A stretch of 64,000 bases of DNA, taken from assembly GCF_000382345.1 (NCBI RefSeq), contig NZ_KB908100.1:19442-83441 (forward strand). The letters run 5' to 3'. The DNA comes from Massilia niastensis DSM 21313. Lineage in GTDB: Bacteria > Pseudomonadota > Gammaproteobacteria > Burkholderiales > Burkholderiaceae_D. A program made the position numbers and the translations under genes. The notes beneath the pieces were generated by a model. The model saw only the letters and a program-made list of their open reading frames with translations, did not search any database and was not told the origin of the DNA. Position 1 is the first letter of the stretch; the number at the start of each line of letters is the position of its first letter. Of the stretch, positions 40,600 to 49,480 are shown in pieces.

Positions 40600-41946
40600 A
40601 TGACCAAGATCCAGAACTTCGACTTCAACAACGACTTCCCCCAGGACTTCACCTGGGGCGTCGCCACCAGCTCCTTCCAGATCGAGGGCGCCTCGAGCGC
40701 CGACGGCAAGGGCCCGTCGATCTGGGATACCTTTTGCCTGGACCGCGCCAACATCAAGGACGGCAGCGACGGCACCGTGGCCTGCGACCACTACCACCGC
40801 TACCGCGAGGACGTGGGCATCCTGTCCTCGCTGGGCGTGGATGCCTACCGCTTCTCGATGGCCTGGGCGCGCGTCCAGCCGGACGGCAAGGGCGCCTGGA
40901 ACGAGGCCGGATTCGGCTTCTACGACCGCCTGCTCGACGAGCTGGCCGCGAACGACATCCGCGCCCACCTGACCCTGTACCACTGGGACCTGCCGCAAGG
41001 CCTGCAGGACGACGGCGGCTGGCTCAATCGCGACACCGCGCACCGCTTCGCCGACTATGCGCACGAGGTCGCGCGCCGCTTCGGCAAGCGCATCGAGGCG
41101 ATCGCCACCCATAACGAACCGTGGTGCACGGCCAACCTCGGCTACGGCAACGCCCAGTTCGCGCCCGGCGTGGCCGACCTGAAGCAGTCGATCCAGGTCT
41201 CGCACCACCTGCTGCTGTCGCACGGCCTGGCCATGCGCGCCATGCGCGAGGCCAGCAGCCCGGCAAAATTAGGCATCGTGCTGAACCAGTGGACCGCCGA
41301 CCCGGCCACCGATTCGCAGGCCGACCGCGACATGGCCGCCTTCGAATACGCGCGCTCGACGCAGTGGTTCATGGATCCGATCTTCAAGGGCCACTACCCC
41401 GAGCTGGCGCTGCGCGGCCACGGCGCCAACGCGCCCCAGGTGCGCGACGGCGACTTCGACATCATCCGGCAGAAGATCGACTTCCTGGGCTGTAACTACT
41501 ACTTCCGCTCCTGGTGCAGCGCCGCCAACCCGCCGCTGCCGGCGCCGGCCAGGCTCGGCACCACCGACATGGGCTGGGAAATCCATCCCCAGGGCCTGCC
41601 GGAGCTGCTGCTCAAGCTCAAGGAAGAGTATCCTGAGCTGCCGCCGGTCTACATCACCGAGAACGGCATGGCCAACCCGGACACGGTATCGGGCGGCCAG
41701 GTGCACGACCCCGAACGCATCGCCTACGTGCGCAGCCACCTGGCCGCGCTGAAGGAAGCGATGGACAAGGGCGTTGACGTGCGCGGCTATTTCCTGTGGA
41801 GCCTGCTCGACAACTTCGAGTGGAACTCGGGCTACAGCAAGCGCTTCGGCATCGTGCACGTGGACTATGCGACCCAGCAGCGCACGCTCAAGGACAGCGC
41901 CCTGTGGTACCGCGAGTTCATCGCGGCGCGCCGCGCCGGGGCCTGA
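40600..41946 (+). CDS. GH1 beta-glucosidase
   Basis: 448 residues, the normal size of family 1 glycoside hydrolases. FTWGVATSSFQIEGA is the N-terminal signature, ATHNEPW carries the acid/base Glu and YITENGMA the nucleophile Glu. There is no signal peptide, so it acts in the cytosol on imported cellobiose or short beta-glucosides, releasing glucose. It follows the receptor gene and a terminator, and precedes glucokinase by 36 bases, which fits glucose being phosphorylated next. Confidence 0.95.
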   Translation: MTKIQNFDFNNDFPQDFTWGVATSSFQIEGASSADGKGPSIWDTFCLDRANIKDGSDGTVACDHYHRYREDVGILSSLGVDAYRFSMAWARVQPDGKGAWNEAGFGFYDRLLDELAANDIRAHLTLYHWDLPQGLQDDGGWLNRDTAHRFADYAHEVARRFGKRIEAIATHNEPWCTANLGYGNAQFAPGVADLKQSIQVSHHLLLSHGLAMRAMREASSPAKLGIVLNQWTADPATDSQADRDMAAFEYARSTQWFMDPIFKGHYPELALRGHGANAPQVRDGDFDIIRQKIDFLGCNYYFRSWCSAANPPLPAPARLGTTDMGWEIHPQGLPELLLKLKEEYPELPPVYITENGMANPDTVSGGQVHDPERIAYVRSHLAALKEAMDKGVDVRGYFLWSLLDNFEWNSGYSKRFGIVHVDYATQQRTLKDSALWYREFIAARRAGA

Positions 41947-41982
41947 GACCGGCGCGACGACAAGAAGAAACAAGGAGGAGAC

Positions 41983-43068
41983 ATGCAACCCAGCCCGACC
42001 ACCAATAGCTTCGGTGCCGCGGGGACCCACACTGTGGGTCCCCGCCTGCTGGCCGATATCGGCGGCACCAATGCGCGCTTCGCGCTCGAAGCCGGACCGG
42101 GCCAGGTCAGCGGCATGCTGACCCTGGCCTGCGCCGACTATCCGCGTTTCGAGGACGCCGTGCGCGCCTACCTCGCCAGCTGTGGTCACGAGGTAGACCA
42201 CGCCGTGATCGCGATCGCCAACCCGGTCGACGGCGACGCCATCAAGATGACCAACCACCACTGGACCTTCTCGATCGAGGGCGCGCGCCGCGCACTGGGA
42301 CTGGAGACGCTGCTGGTGGTGAACGACTTCACCGCGCTGGCGATGTCGCTGCCGCTGCTGGCCGGTTCCGACCTGGTGCGCATCGGCGGCGGGACCGCAC
42401 GCCCGGGCAGCGCCATCGGCCTGGTCGGCGCGGGCACCGGGCTGGGCGTGTCCGGCCTGGTGCCGGCGGGCGACCGCTGGGTGCCGCTGCACAGCGAGGG
42501 CGGCCATGTCGCCTTCTCGCCGATGGATGCGCGCGAGATCGAGGTGCTGCGCTACTGCCTGCAGCGCTACGACCACGTCTCGGCCGAGCGCTTCGTTTCC
42601 GGCCCCGGCCTGGCGCTGATCCACGAAGCGCTGGCGGACAGCCGCGGCATCGCCACGCCGCCGCGCACGCCGTCCGAGATCGTCGCGCGCGGCCTGGAGA
42701 GCGACGACGCCCTGTGCCGCGAGACCGTCGACTGCTTCTGCGGCATGCTGGGCACGGTGGCCGCCAACCTCGCCGTCACCCTCGGCGCGCAGGGCGGCAT
42801 CTACATCGGCGGCGGCGTGGTGCCGCGCCTGGGCGACTACTTCGCCGCCTCGCCGTTCCGCCACCGTTTCGAAAGGAAGGGCCGCTTCAGCGCCTACACC
42901 GCGCAGATCCCGACCATGCTGATCGTCGCGCCCACCCCTGCGCTGCTGGGCGCGTCGGCGATCCTGTCCGACCACCTGGAGCGCCGGTCCGGCGCACGCC
43001 CGGCCAGGGCTGTTGCGCGGCAGCCGGCCACCCACCAGACACCGGAGACCGATCATGCACGCTGCTAA
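41983..43068 (+). CDS. glk: Glucokinase
   Basis: 361 residues. Phosphorylates glucose to glucose 6-phosphate with [17 protein letters not shown] is the phosphate-1 motif, VVNDFTALA contains the catalytic Asp, [14 protein letters not shown] is the phosphate-2 region and [11 protein letters not shown] the sugar-binding block of the bacterial Glk (not ROK) family. GGAGG precedes the ATG. The first 20 codons are an unusual extension holding a perfect 13-bp hairpin (42019-42045). The C-terminal 14 bases overlap the start of the MFS gene. Confidence 0.93.
   Translation: MQPSPTTNSFGAAGTHTVGPRLLADIGGTNARFALEAGPGQVSGMLTLACADYPRFEDAVRAYLASCGHEVDHAVIAIANPVDGDAIKMTNHHWTFSIEGARRALGLETLLVVNDFTALAMSLPLLAGSDLVRIGGGTARPGSAIGLVGAGTGLGVSGLVPAGDRWVPLHSEGGHVAFSPMDAREIEVLRYCLQRYDHVSAERFVSGPGLALIHEALADSRGIATPPRTPSEIVARGLESDDALCRETVDCFCGMLGTVAANLAVTLGAQGGIYIGGGVVPRLGDYFAASPFRHRFERKGRFSAYTAQIPTMLIVAPTPALLGASAILSDHLERRSGARPARAVARQPATHQTPETDHARC
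42019..42045. repeat. Perfect 13-bp-arm palindrome inside the 5' end of glk
   Basis: Arms GCGGGGACCCACA and TGTGGGTCCCCGC around a single C. It encodes residues about 13-21 of glucokinase, before the conserved domain begins. Confidence 0.9.
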
Positions 43069-44389
43069 GACCTCCTCGCCCCTGCTGTGGGTGCCCACCG
43101 GGTACTTCACGATGGCGCTCGGCTATGTGATGCTGACCAGCGTCACCGCCATCATGTTCAAGAACCTGGGCATGGACAACGGCAAGGCCGCGCAGTATTC
43201 GAGCCTGCTGATCCTGGCCTACACCATCAAGCCGCTGTTCGCGCCTTTCGTCGAGATGTACCGCACCAAGAAGTTCTTCGTGCTGTGCGCCCAGGTGCTG
43301 ATCGGCGCGGGCTTCGCCGGCGTGGCGCTGCTGATGGAACTGCCCGGCTACATGGCCTTCCTGATGGCGATCTTCTTCGCGCTGTCCTTCGTCGGCGCGA
43401 CCCAGGACATCGCCAGCGACGGCGTCTATGTCACCTCGCTGGATGCGCGCTCGCAGTCGCTGTACTGCGGCATCCAGAGCCTGTCGTGGAACATCGGCCC
43501 GATCGTCGCGGCCGGCGGCATGGTGTTCCTGAGCGGTTACCTGCACACCACCGTGTTCGGCCACGATCCCAGGGTCTTCGGTCCGGACTGGATCGAATCC
43601 TGGCGCATCATCTTCCTGCTGGTGGGCGGCGTCACCCTGCTGATGGCGTTCTGGCACCTGCGCTTCATGCCCGAGGGCGCGCGCGCGGCCGACACGCCGT
43701 CCAGCGTCGCGGACGCCGGCCGCATCCTGCTCGACTCCTTCGTCACCCTGTTCCAGAAGCGCGGCGTGTGGCGCATGATCGCGTTCGCCTTCCTGTTCCG
43801 CCTGAGCGCCGGCTTCCTCGAGAAGATCGGGCCGTTCTTCATGGTCGACCCCGCGGCCAAGGGCGGCCTGGGCCTGTCGAACGAGATGCTGGGCCTGATC
43901 TACGGCACCTACGGCCTGGCGGCGGTGCTGCTCGGCTCCCTGCTCGGCGGCCTGTATGTCGCGAAGCGCGGCCTGAAGTCGACCCTGTTCGTGCTGTGCT
44001 GCGCGATCAACATCCCGAACATCGTGTTCCTGCTGATGGCCATCTACCTGCCGTCCAGCCTGACGATGGTGACGCTGGGCGTGGTGGTCGACAAGTTCTT
44101 CTTCGGCTTCGGCGCGGTCGGCTTCATGATCTACCTGATGCAGCAGCTCGCGCCGGGCAAGTACACCACCACCCACTACGCCTTCGGCACCGGCCTGATG
44201 GGCCTGTGCAGCCTGGTCACCGGCGTCGTCAGCGGCCACCTCCAGGAGATGATGGGCTACGTCAGCTATTTCGTGTTCGTGATGGTCGCGACCATCCCCT
44301 CCTTCCTGGCCACCTGGTTCGCACCCTTCCACCATGACGACGGCAGCCGGCCGGCCAGCGAGACCGACGGCAAGGCGGTGCCGGCATGA
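43055..44389 (+). CDS. MFS/AmpG-like inner-membrane sugar transporter
   Basis: 444 residues with about 12 to 14 membrane helices. [25 protein letters not shown] resembles the AmpG/peptide-acetyl-CoA transporter branch of the major facilitator superfamily, and [14 protein letters not shown] is its second conserved block. In glycan loci such proteins import oligosaccharides from the periplasm. GGAGA precedes the ATG at 43055. It overlaps glk upstream and the cellulase gene downstream (ATGA), so the three are translationally coupled. Confidence 0.88.
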   Translation: MHAAKTSSPLLWVPTGYFTMALGYVMLTSVTAIMFKNLGMDNGKAAQYSSLLILAYTIKPLFAPFVEMYRTKKFFVLCAQVLIGAGFAGVALLMELPGYMAFLMAIFFALSFVGATQDIASDGVYVTSLDARSQSLYCGIQSLSWNIGPIVAAGGMVFLSGYLHTTVFGHDPRVFGPDWIESWRIIFLLVGGVTLLMAFWHLRFMPEGARAADTPSSVADAGRILLDSFVTLFQKRGVWRMIAFAFLFRLSAGFLEKIGPFFMVDPAAKGGLGLSNEMLGLIYGTYGLAAVLLGSLLGGLYVAKRGLKSTLFVLCCAINIPNIVFLLMAIYLPSSLTMVTLGVVVDKFFFGFGAVGFMIYLMQQLAPGKYTTTHYAFGTGLMGLCSLVTGVVSGHLQEMMGYVSYFVFVMVATIPSFLATWFAPFHHDDGSRPASETDGKAVPA

Positions 44390-46587
44390 AGCGCCTGTCC
44401 ATTCCCCTGCTGCTGCTGGCCGCCGGCAGCGCCGCCGCTGCCCCTGCCACGCCGGGCATCAAGCTCAACCAGGTCGGCTTCCTGCCCGGCGCGCAAAAGC
44501 TCGCCGTGGTGCCCCAGGGCGCCTCTGCAAGCCGCTTCGAGATCGTCGGCGCCAACGGCAAGACGGTGTTCAGCGGCGCGCTCGGCAAGCCGGCGCGCTG
44601 GGACGCCTCCGGCGAGACCGTGCGCGTGGCCGATTTCAGCGCCCTGAACACGCCGGGCAGCTATCGCCTCAAGGTCGACGGCCTGGCACCGTCCGCTCCG
44701 TTCACGGTGCAGGCGGACGGCTACCGCGCGCTCAACACGGCGGCGCTGAAGGCCTTTTTCCTGAACCGCAGCGCGATCGCCCTGGAACCGAAGCATGCGG
44801 GCGCCTTTGCCCGTCCGGCCGGTCATCCGGACGACAGGGTGCTGGTGCACGCCTCGGCGGCATCTGGCGCGCGCCCCGAAGGCAGCGTGCTCTCCAGCCC
44901 GAAAGGCTGGTACGACGCCGGCGACTACAACAAGTACATCGTCAACTCGGGCATCTCCACCTATACCCTGCTGGCCGCCTTCGAGCACTTCCCGGCCTGG
45001 TTCACCCGCCAGGACGTTAACATTCCGGAATCCGGCGACGGCGTGCCCGACATCCTCGACGAGGCGATGTGGAACCTGGAGTGGATGCTGACCATGCAGG
45101 ACCCGCAGGACGGCGGCGTGTACCACAAGCTGACCAACCTGAAGTTCGACGGCATGGTGATGCCGCACGCGGCGATGAAGGACCCGCGCTACGTGGTGGC
45201 CAAGAGCACCGCGGCGGCGCTGGACTTCGCCGCCACCATGGCGGTGGCCAGCCGCGTGCTGGCGCCCTACGACAGGCAATGGCCGGGCATGTCGGCCAGG
45301 ATGCTGGCGGCCAGCGAAGCGGCCTGGAAGTGGGCGGCGGCCAACCCTGCCGCGATCTTCAGGAACCCGGCCGGCGTGGTCACCGGCGAGTACGGCGACG
45401 AGCGCGTGGACGACGAGTTCGCGTGGGCCGCGGCCGAGCTGTACATCAGCACCGGCAAGGACGCCTACTATCAGGCCCTGCAGCGCGACCAGGCCGCGGT
45501 CACCTTCCCGTCCTGGAGCGATGTGCGGGCCCTGGCCTGGATGTCGCTGGCCCATCACCGCGAGCGCCTGGGTCCCGCCGCCGACCACAAGCTGATCGCG
45601 GACCGCATCGACGAACTGGCCGCAGGCCTGGCGCGGGAATGGCGCGGCTCGGGCTACCGGGTGCCGATGAAGCCGGCCGACATGGTCTGGGGCAGCAATG
45701 CCGTGATCCTGAACCAGGCCATGATGCTGCTGCAGGCCTACCGCCTGAACGGCAAGCCGGACTACCTGATGGCGGCCCAGTCCAGCCTCGACTACGTCCT
45801 GGGCCGCAACGCCGTCGACACGTCCTTCGTCACCGGCTTCGGCGCGCGACCGTCGCAGCATCCGCACCATCGTCCCTCGATCGCCGACGGGATCGCGGCC
45901 CCGGTGCCGGGCTGGCTCACGGGCGGACCGAACGCCGGACAGGCGGATAAAAAGGATTGTCCGCCCTATCCGAGCACGCTGCCGGCCCTGTCCTACCTCG
46001 ACCACGCGTGCAGCTATGCCAGCAACGAGGTCGCCATCAACTGGAACGCGCCGCTGGTCTACGTGACGGCGGCGCTGTCCGAACTGACTCCCCGCCCCGC
46101 GAAATCCATGACCGACACCCTCATCCCCCTCGACACCCTGCTGCGCCAGGAACAGGTGCTCCAGTTCGACAGCTTCAGCAACGACACCGCGCTCGAGATC
46201 GGCCTGAAGCTGATCGGGATGGCGCGCGCCAGCAAGAAGTCGGTGGCGGTCGAGATCGCGCGCAACGGCACCGTGCTGTTCGCACACGGCATGAACGGCA
46301 CCACGCGCGACCACGGCGACTGGATCCGCCGCAAGAGCAACCTGGTCAACCGCACCGGCCACAGCTCCTTCTACATCCACACCCAGGTGCGCCAGAACGG
46401 CGGCGACCACGACGCCATCCCGACCCTCGATGCGCGCGACTACGCCGCCCATGGCGGTTCGTTCCCGATCGTCGTCAGGGGCACCGGCCAGGTCGGCACC
46501 ATCACGGTGTCGGGCCTGCCGGGTGTGGAAGACCATGCGATGGTCGTGGCGGCGCTCAAGGACTACCTCAAGGTAAGCGAGATCTGA
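44386..46587 (+). CDS. GH9 cellulase fused to a UPF0303 (haem-degrading-like) domain
   Basis: 733 residues. A signal peptide ([19 protein letters not shown]) leads into a CelD-type Ig-like domain (PGIKLNQVGFLPG) and a family 9 catalytic domain: the catalytic-base Asp pair in GWYDAGDYNKY, and the acid Glu in SNEVAINWNAPL near residue 545. This is a complete endoglucanase-type enzyme. From residue 575 (MTDTLIPLDTLL) the frame continues into about 160 residues of the UPF0303/HbpS-like family, whose members normally stand alone in the cytosol. There is no stop or ribosome binding site at the junction, so this is a true fusion on the sequence given. A sequencing or assembly error at the junction cannot be excluded. 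Confidence 0.85.
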   Translation: MKRLSIPLLLLAAGSAAAAPATPGIKLNQVGFLPGAQKLAVVPQGASASRFEIVGANGKTVFSGALGKPARWDASGETVRVADFSALNTPGSYRLKVDGLAPSAPFTVQADGYRALNTAALKAFFLNRSAIALEPKHAGAFARPAGHPDDRVLVHASAASGARPEGSVLSSPKGWYDAGDYNKYIVNSGISTYTLLAAFEHFPAWFTRQDVNIPESGDGVPDILDEAMWNLEWMLTMQDPQDGGVYHKLTNLKFDGMVMPHAAMKDPRYVVAKSTAAALDFAATMAVASRVLAPYDRQWPGMSARMLAASEAAWKWAAANPAAIFRNPAGVVTGEYGDERVDDEFAWAAAELYISTGKDAYYQALQRDQAAVTFPSWSDVRALAWMSLAHHRERLGPAADHKLIADRIDELAAGLAREWRGSGYRVPMKPADMVWGSNAVILNQAMMLLQAYRLNGKPDYLMAAQSSLDYVLGRNAVDTSFVTGFGARPSQHPHHRPSIADGIAAPVPGWLTGGPNAGQADKKDCPPYPSTLPALSYLDHACSYASNEVAINWNAPLVYVTAALSELTPRPAKSMTDTLIPLDTLLRQEQVLQFDSFSNDTALEIGLKLIGMARASKKSVAVEIARNGTVLFAHGMNGTTRDHGDWIRRKSNLVNRTGHSSFYIHTQVRQNGGDHDAIPTLDARDYAAHGGSFPIVVRGTGQVGTITVSGLPGVEDHAMVVAALKDYLKVSEI

Positions 46588-46598
46588 AAGGAAGAAAC

Positions 46599-47585
46599 AT
46601 GACGGAAAAAGTCAGGTGGGGCATCCTCGGTACCGGCGGCATCGCGCGTGCCTTCGCAACGGGCCTGCGCGACACGCCCGGCGCCGTGCTGGCGGCGGTC
46701 GGATCGCGCACGAAGGAGAGTGCGCTGGCCTTCGCGCGCGAGTTCGACATTCCGGCCTCCTACGGTTCGTACAGCGAACTGGCGCAGGCGCAGGAGGTGG
46801 ACATCATCTACATCGGCACCCCGCACACGATGCATGCGGAGAACGCCATCCAGGCCCTGCGCGGCGGCAAGGCGGTGCTGTGCGAGAAGCCGTTCGCGAT
46901 GAACCGGCGCGAGGCGGGCGAAGTCGTGGCCCTGGCGCGCGCCAGGAACCTGTTCCTGATGGAAGCGATGTGGACGCGCTTCATGCCGGCGCTCGCCGAA
47001 GTGAAGCGCATCATGGCTTCCGGCGAGATCGGCGCCGTGACCCAGGTGCATGCCGATTTCGGCTTCTCGGCCACCACGGATCCTGCGCACCGCATCAACA
47101 ATCCGGAACTGGGCGGCGGCGCCCTGCTCGACCTCGGCATCTACCCGCTGTCGATCGCCTGCGCGCTGCTGGGCAAGGTGGACACGGTCCAGGCCCAGGC
47201 GATCATGGGCGAGACCGGCGTCGACCTCAGCACCGCCTTCACCATGAAGCACGTGGGCGGCACGCTGTCGGTCTGCAGCTGCTCGATGCGCGCCCGCTCG
47301 AGCTCCGAGCTGGTGGTGTCGGGCACGAAGGGGAGCGTGCGCATGCACCGCATGTTCCACCTGGCGACCGAAGTCACGGTCGACCTGCTGGACGGCAGCT
47401 CGCGTACCGTGGCCACGCCCTACCTGGGCAACGGCTACACGCACGAGGCGATCGAGGCCGGGCGCTGCCTGAAGGAAGGCCTGATCGAACATCCCCTGAT
47501 GACGCACGACGACACGCTGTCGCTGATGGGACTGCTCGACACGATCCGCAGGCAGATCGGCCTGCGTTATCCGTCGGACGCCTGA
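46599..47585 (+). CDS. Gfo/Idh/MocA family oxidoreductase
   Basis: 328 residues. The N-terminal Rossmann motif GILGTGGIARAFA binds NAD(P); EKPFAMNRREA carries the conserved EKP Lys, and the GALLDLGIYPL block matches the DGIYP-type active site. These enzymes oxidise or reduce sugars. AAAGGAAG precedes the ATG. It ends the beta-glucan cluster. Its last 51 bases are repeated perfectly at 49418-49468, on the far side of a foreign insert. Confidence 0.9.
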   Translation: MTEKVRWGILGTGGIARAFATGLRDTPGAVLAAVGSRTKESALAFAREFDIPASYGSYSELAQAQEVDIIYIGTPHTMHAENAIQALRGGKAVLCEKPFAMNRREAGEVVALARARNLFLMEAMWTRFMPALAEVKRIMASGEIGAVTQVHADFGFSATTDPAHRINNPELGGGALLDLGIYPLSIACALLGKVDTVQAQAIMGETGVDLSTAFTMKHVGGTLSVCSCSMRARSSSELVVSGTKGSVRMHRMFHLATEVTVDLLDGSSRTVATPYLGNGYTHEAIEAGRCLKEGLIEHPLMTHDDTLSLMGLLDTIRRQIGLRYPSDA

Positions 47586-47586
47586 G
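47536..47586. repeat. 51-bp perfect direct repeat, copy 1 (3' end of the oxidoreductase gene)
   Basis: Identical to 49418-49468. It covers the last 16 codons and stop of the oxidoreductase gene. The two copies bracket a 1.8-kb insert, as the 76-bp repeat does at gyrB. Confidence 0.95.
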
Positions 47587-47606
47587 ACGGCTGATGGGTA
47601 TTGGAG

Positions 47607-47630
47607 GTGGATGGCTATAATCTGTCCACC
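47607..47630 (+). promoter_or_regulatory. Candidate promoter with flanking inverted repeat for the cargo operon
   Basis: A consensus TATAAT at 47616-47621 is framed by GGTGGA (47607-47612) and TCCACC (47625-47630). A transcription start near 47628 would leave a leader of about 35 bases before the first gene. No good -35 was seen. Confidence 0.5.
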
Positions 47631-47663
47631 GATCTTCATGCCCAACAGCCGGGCGCCAGTGCC

Positions 47664-48185
47664 ATGAGCCAGGATAGTCTCCAGTCAGTCTACCGCGAGC
47701 GTCTGCTCGAACACCTTCTTGTCGGCGAGCTCCTGAAGCATTCCTGGCTTCACCACGGCGCCGAGCTTGAAGTCTCGACACCGTCCGTTGACCGGGCTGG
47801 CCATGACATCGTCCTCGAAGCCAAGGGCGTGACACGGCATGTCCAGCTGAAGGCTTCGTCGACCGATGGGGCGACACGCTCCCAGATCACCCACACCCAC
47901 CTGGGACGCAAACCCTCCGGCTGCGTGATATGGATGCGCTTCGATCGCAAGGACCTGCGTCTCGATCACTTTCTGTTCTTCGGTGGCGCCCCAGGGACTC
48001 CGTTGGCATGCATGGATCATTACGTGACGGCGAGGCACACCCGAGGCGACGCCAATGGCATCAAGAAAGAACGCCCTAATCTGAGGATCGTCCCCGCAAC
48101 TGCATTCAAGCGCATCGCCACCATTGACGAGCTGTACGCCGCTCTATTCTGTCCCGCTGCCCAAGAAGCCCCTGTACATGAGTAA
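47664..48185 (+). CDS. PD-(D/E)XK nuclease-like protein, first gene of the cargo operon
   Basis: 173 residues from the ATG at 47664; no clear ribosome binding site. AGHDIVLE followed by HVQLKAS gives the D...QXK pattern of PD-(D/E)XK restriction-endonuclease-like folds, preceded by a helix (RERLLEHLLVGELLKHSW). I recall unnamed short proteins of this shape in proteobacteria but know no proven function. The stop overlaps the next gene (ATGAGTAA), so the two are translationally coupled. Base composition is less GC-rich than neighbours and the gene sits inside a repeat-bracketed insert. Confidence 0.7.
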   Translation: MSQDSLQSVYRERLLEHLLVGELLKHSWLHHGAELEVSTPSVDRAGHDIVLEAKGVTRHVQLKASSTDGATRSQITHTHLGRKPSGCVIWMRFDRKDLRLDHFLFFGGAPGTPLACMDHYVTARHTRGDANGIKKERPNLRIVPATAFKRIATIDELYAALFCPAAQEAPVHE

Positions 48186-48978
48186 GGAACTGACGGAAGT
48201 ACAGGCAAAGCTGGCGAACTCATATCAAGAATTCCTTCATGAGCGCCGCGCCCCAGCATGGATGGCATCCGACGAGGCCACGAAGCTCTCTGCTCCCTTC
48301 CTGATCGATCCTTCCGCCGTGGATGCGTATTTCAAGGCGTCCTGCAAAATCATGTTCGTCGGACAGGAAACGAAAGGCTGGTGTGGAAAATTGCAGGCAC
48401 TACTGAAAGAGACGGATCTCATGGAGATCCTTTTCGCACGCTATGCGAAAGCGCTGGTCTCTCCGGGACGTTCTTCATTCCTGCAGATGCGCCGGCGCAT
48501 GGAGGTGGAATTAGCTGATGGTATCGCGGGCAGCGTCGTCTGGAACAACCTCTTCAAGATGGACGTCAACCGCGGAAAGAACAGAACCCGCAATGCACGC
48601 GATTACTCCGATGCCCTTACTGAATTTTCCGCTGACTTGTTTCGACTGGAATTCGATCTGCTTCGTCCCAAGGTCGTGATATTCGCTTGCAGTGTCACGC
48701 ATGACGGCATGATCAGGAAGGTGTTCGATAAAGAGCTGCTTGAAGGCTCGATTCCATTAGTCAAACGTGAGCTCTGGTATTTCCGTTACCGGGGCAGTCA
48801 TTGCTTTCGCACCTTTCATCCAGCGGTAGCGCGATGGAAGAAAGGCGCGGCCGTCAAAGCCCATTATGAAACGATCATCGACGCAGTTCGACAGATCAAG
48901 GCAGGCAAATACCGTGACTGGGAAGGGGAACCATCTGCGAACAGCGCTGCCGTCGGCGGAAGTATGCCGCAGGTTTGA
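48178..48978 (+). CDS. Possible uracil-DNA-glycosylase-fold protein, second cargo gene
   Basis: 266 residues from the ATG at 48178. KIMFVGQETKGWCG resembles the first motif of uracil-glycosylase superfamily proteins, and FRTFHPAVA near the C-terminus resembles their HPS-type motif; the middle contains KVVIFACS. The match is by eye and weak, so the fold is a hypothesis. It overlaps the nuclease-like gene by eight bases. Its 3' side runs into a decayed copy of the neighbouring serine-hydrolase gene. Base composition is lower in GC than flanking genes. Confidence 0.65.
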   Translation: MSKELTEVQAKLANSYQEFLHERRAPAWMASDEATKLSAPFLIDPSAVDAYFKASCKIMFVGQETKGWCGKLQALLKETDLMEILFARYAKALVSPGRSSFLQMRRRMEVELADGIAGSVVWNNLFKMDVNRGKNRTRNARDYSDALTEFSADLFRLEFDLLRPKVVIFACSVTHDGMIRKVFDKELLEGSIPLVKRELWYFRYRGSHCFRTFHPAVARWKKGAAVKAHYETIIDAVRQIKAGKYRDWEGEPSANSAAVGGSMPQV

Positions 48979-49017
48979 CGCAATGCCTGCCGTGTGTCCT
49001 CGCTGTCTGCCGGACGG

Positions 49018-49175
49018 CGCGCCGTACCCCCTACTCCCAGCGCCACGGCATGTCGTTCTCGCCCAGCACCAGGCACGCGATCTCGGGCTAGATGCGCTCG
49101 CGCGCACGTCGTTGGCCAGATGACCACGTTGCCGATCCAGTCCTTGTGGCCGCCTTGAACCAACCCGGCCCGCTG
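49018..49175 (-). pseudogene. Decayed copy of the 3' end of the serine hydrolase gene
   Basis: Aligns by eye with 49496-49690 (3' end of the downstream serine hydrolase gene) with scattered mismatches and a deletion of about 33 bases. It cannot encode the C-terminus. With the 51-bp repeat it shows that both sides of the original gene junction were duplicated. Confidence 0.85.
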
Positions 49176-49185
49176 TGAGGGGAAG

Positions 49186-49413
49186 ATTCAGGGTCAGGTC
49201 TGTCATTCGGACATGGACGCACGACCCTTGCGAAATCTCATAACGTTTTTAAAAATTCTGAGATTTTTTCCTATTTCCGACATTGTCTGCGATGCGCGGG
49301 TTTCGGTGACAAATGTAAACCGGGCATTGACGAGTTCGGGATAAACACACCAGCATTTTGAGATAGGGCAAAGGTGCTCGATCGGTGTCCGAATGTCAGA
49401 CCTGACCCTGAAT
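49186..49413. mobile_element. 228-bp MITE-like element with 28-bp terminal inverted repeats
   Basis: The ends are inverted copies over 28 bases with one mismatch (ATTCAGGGTCAGGTCTG at the left). The interior is AT-rich and has no coding capacity. It lies between the decayed hydrolase fragment and the second 51-bp repeat. No transposase is nearby, so it would move in trans. Confidence 0.8.
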
Positions 49414-49417
49414 GCTT

Positions 49418-49468
49418 TCGACACGATCCGCAGGCAGATCGGCCTGCGTTATCCGTCGGACGCCTGAG
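49418..49468. repeat. 51-bp perfect direct repeat, copy 2
   Basis: Perfect copy of the 3' end of the oxidoreductase gene (47536-47586), four bases after the MITE and 12 bases before the intact serine hydrolase gene. This probably preserves the original junction. Confidence 0.95.
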
Positions 49469-49480
49469 GCAGGCGGGCTT

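Noticed and set aside
45957..47585. 542-residue frame spanning the cellulase end and the oxidoreductase gene
   Set aside because: Only the part from 46599 is real; the upstream part is out of frame with the cellulase.
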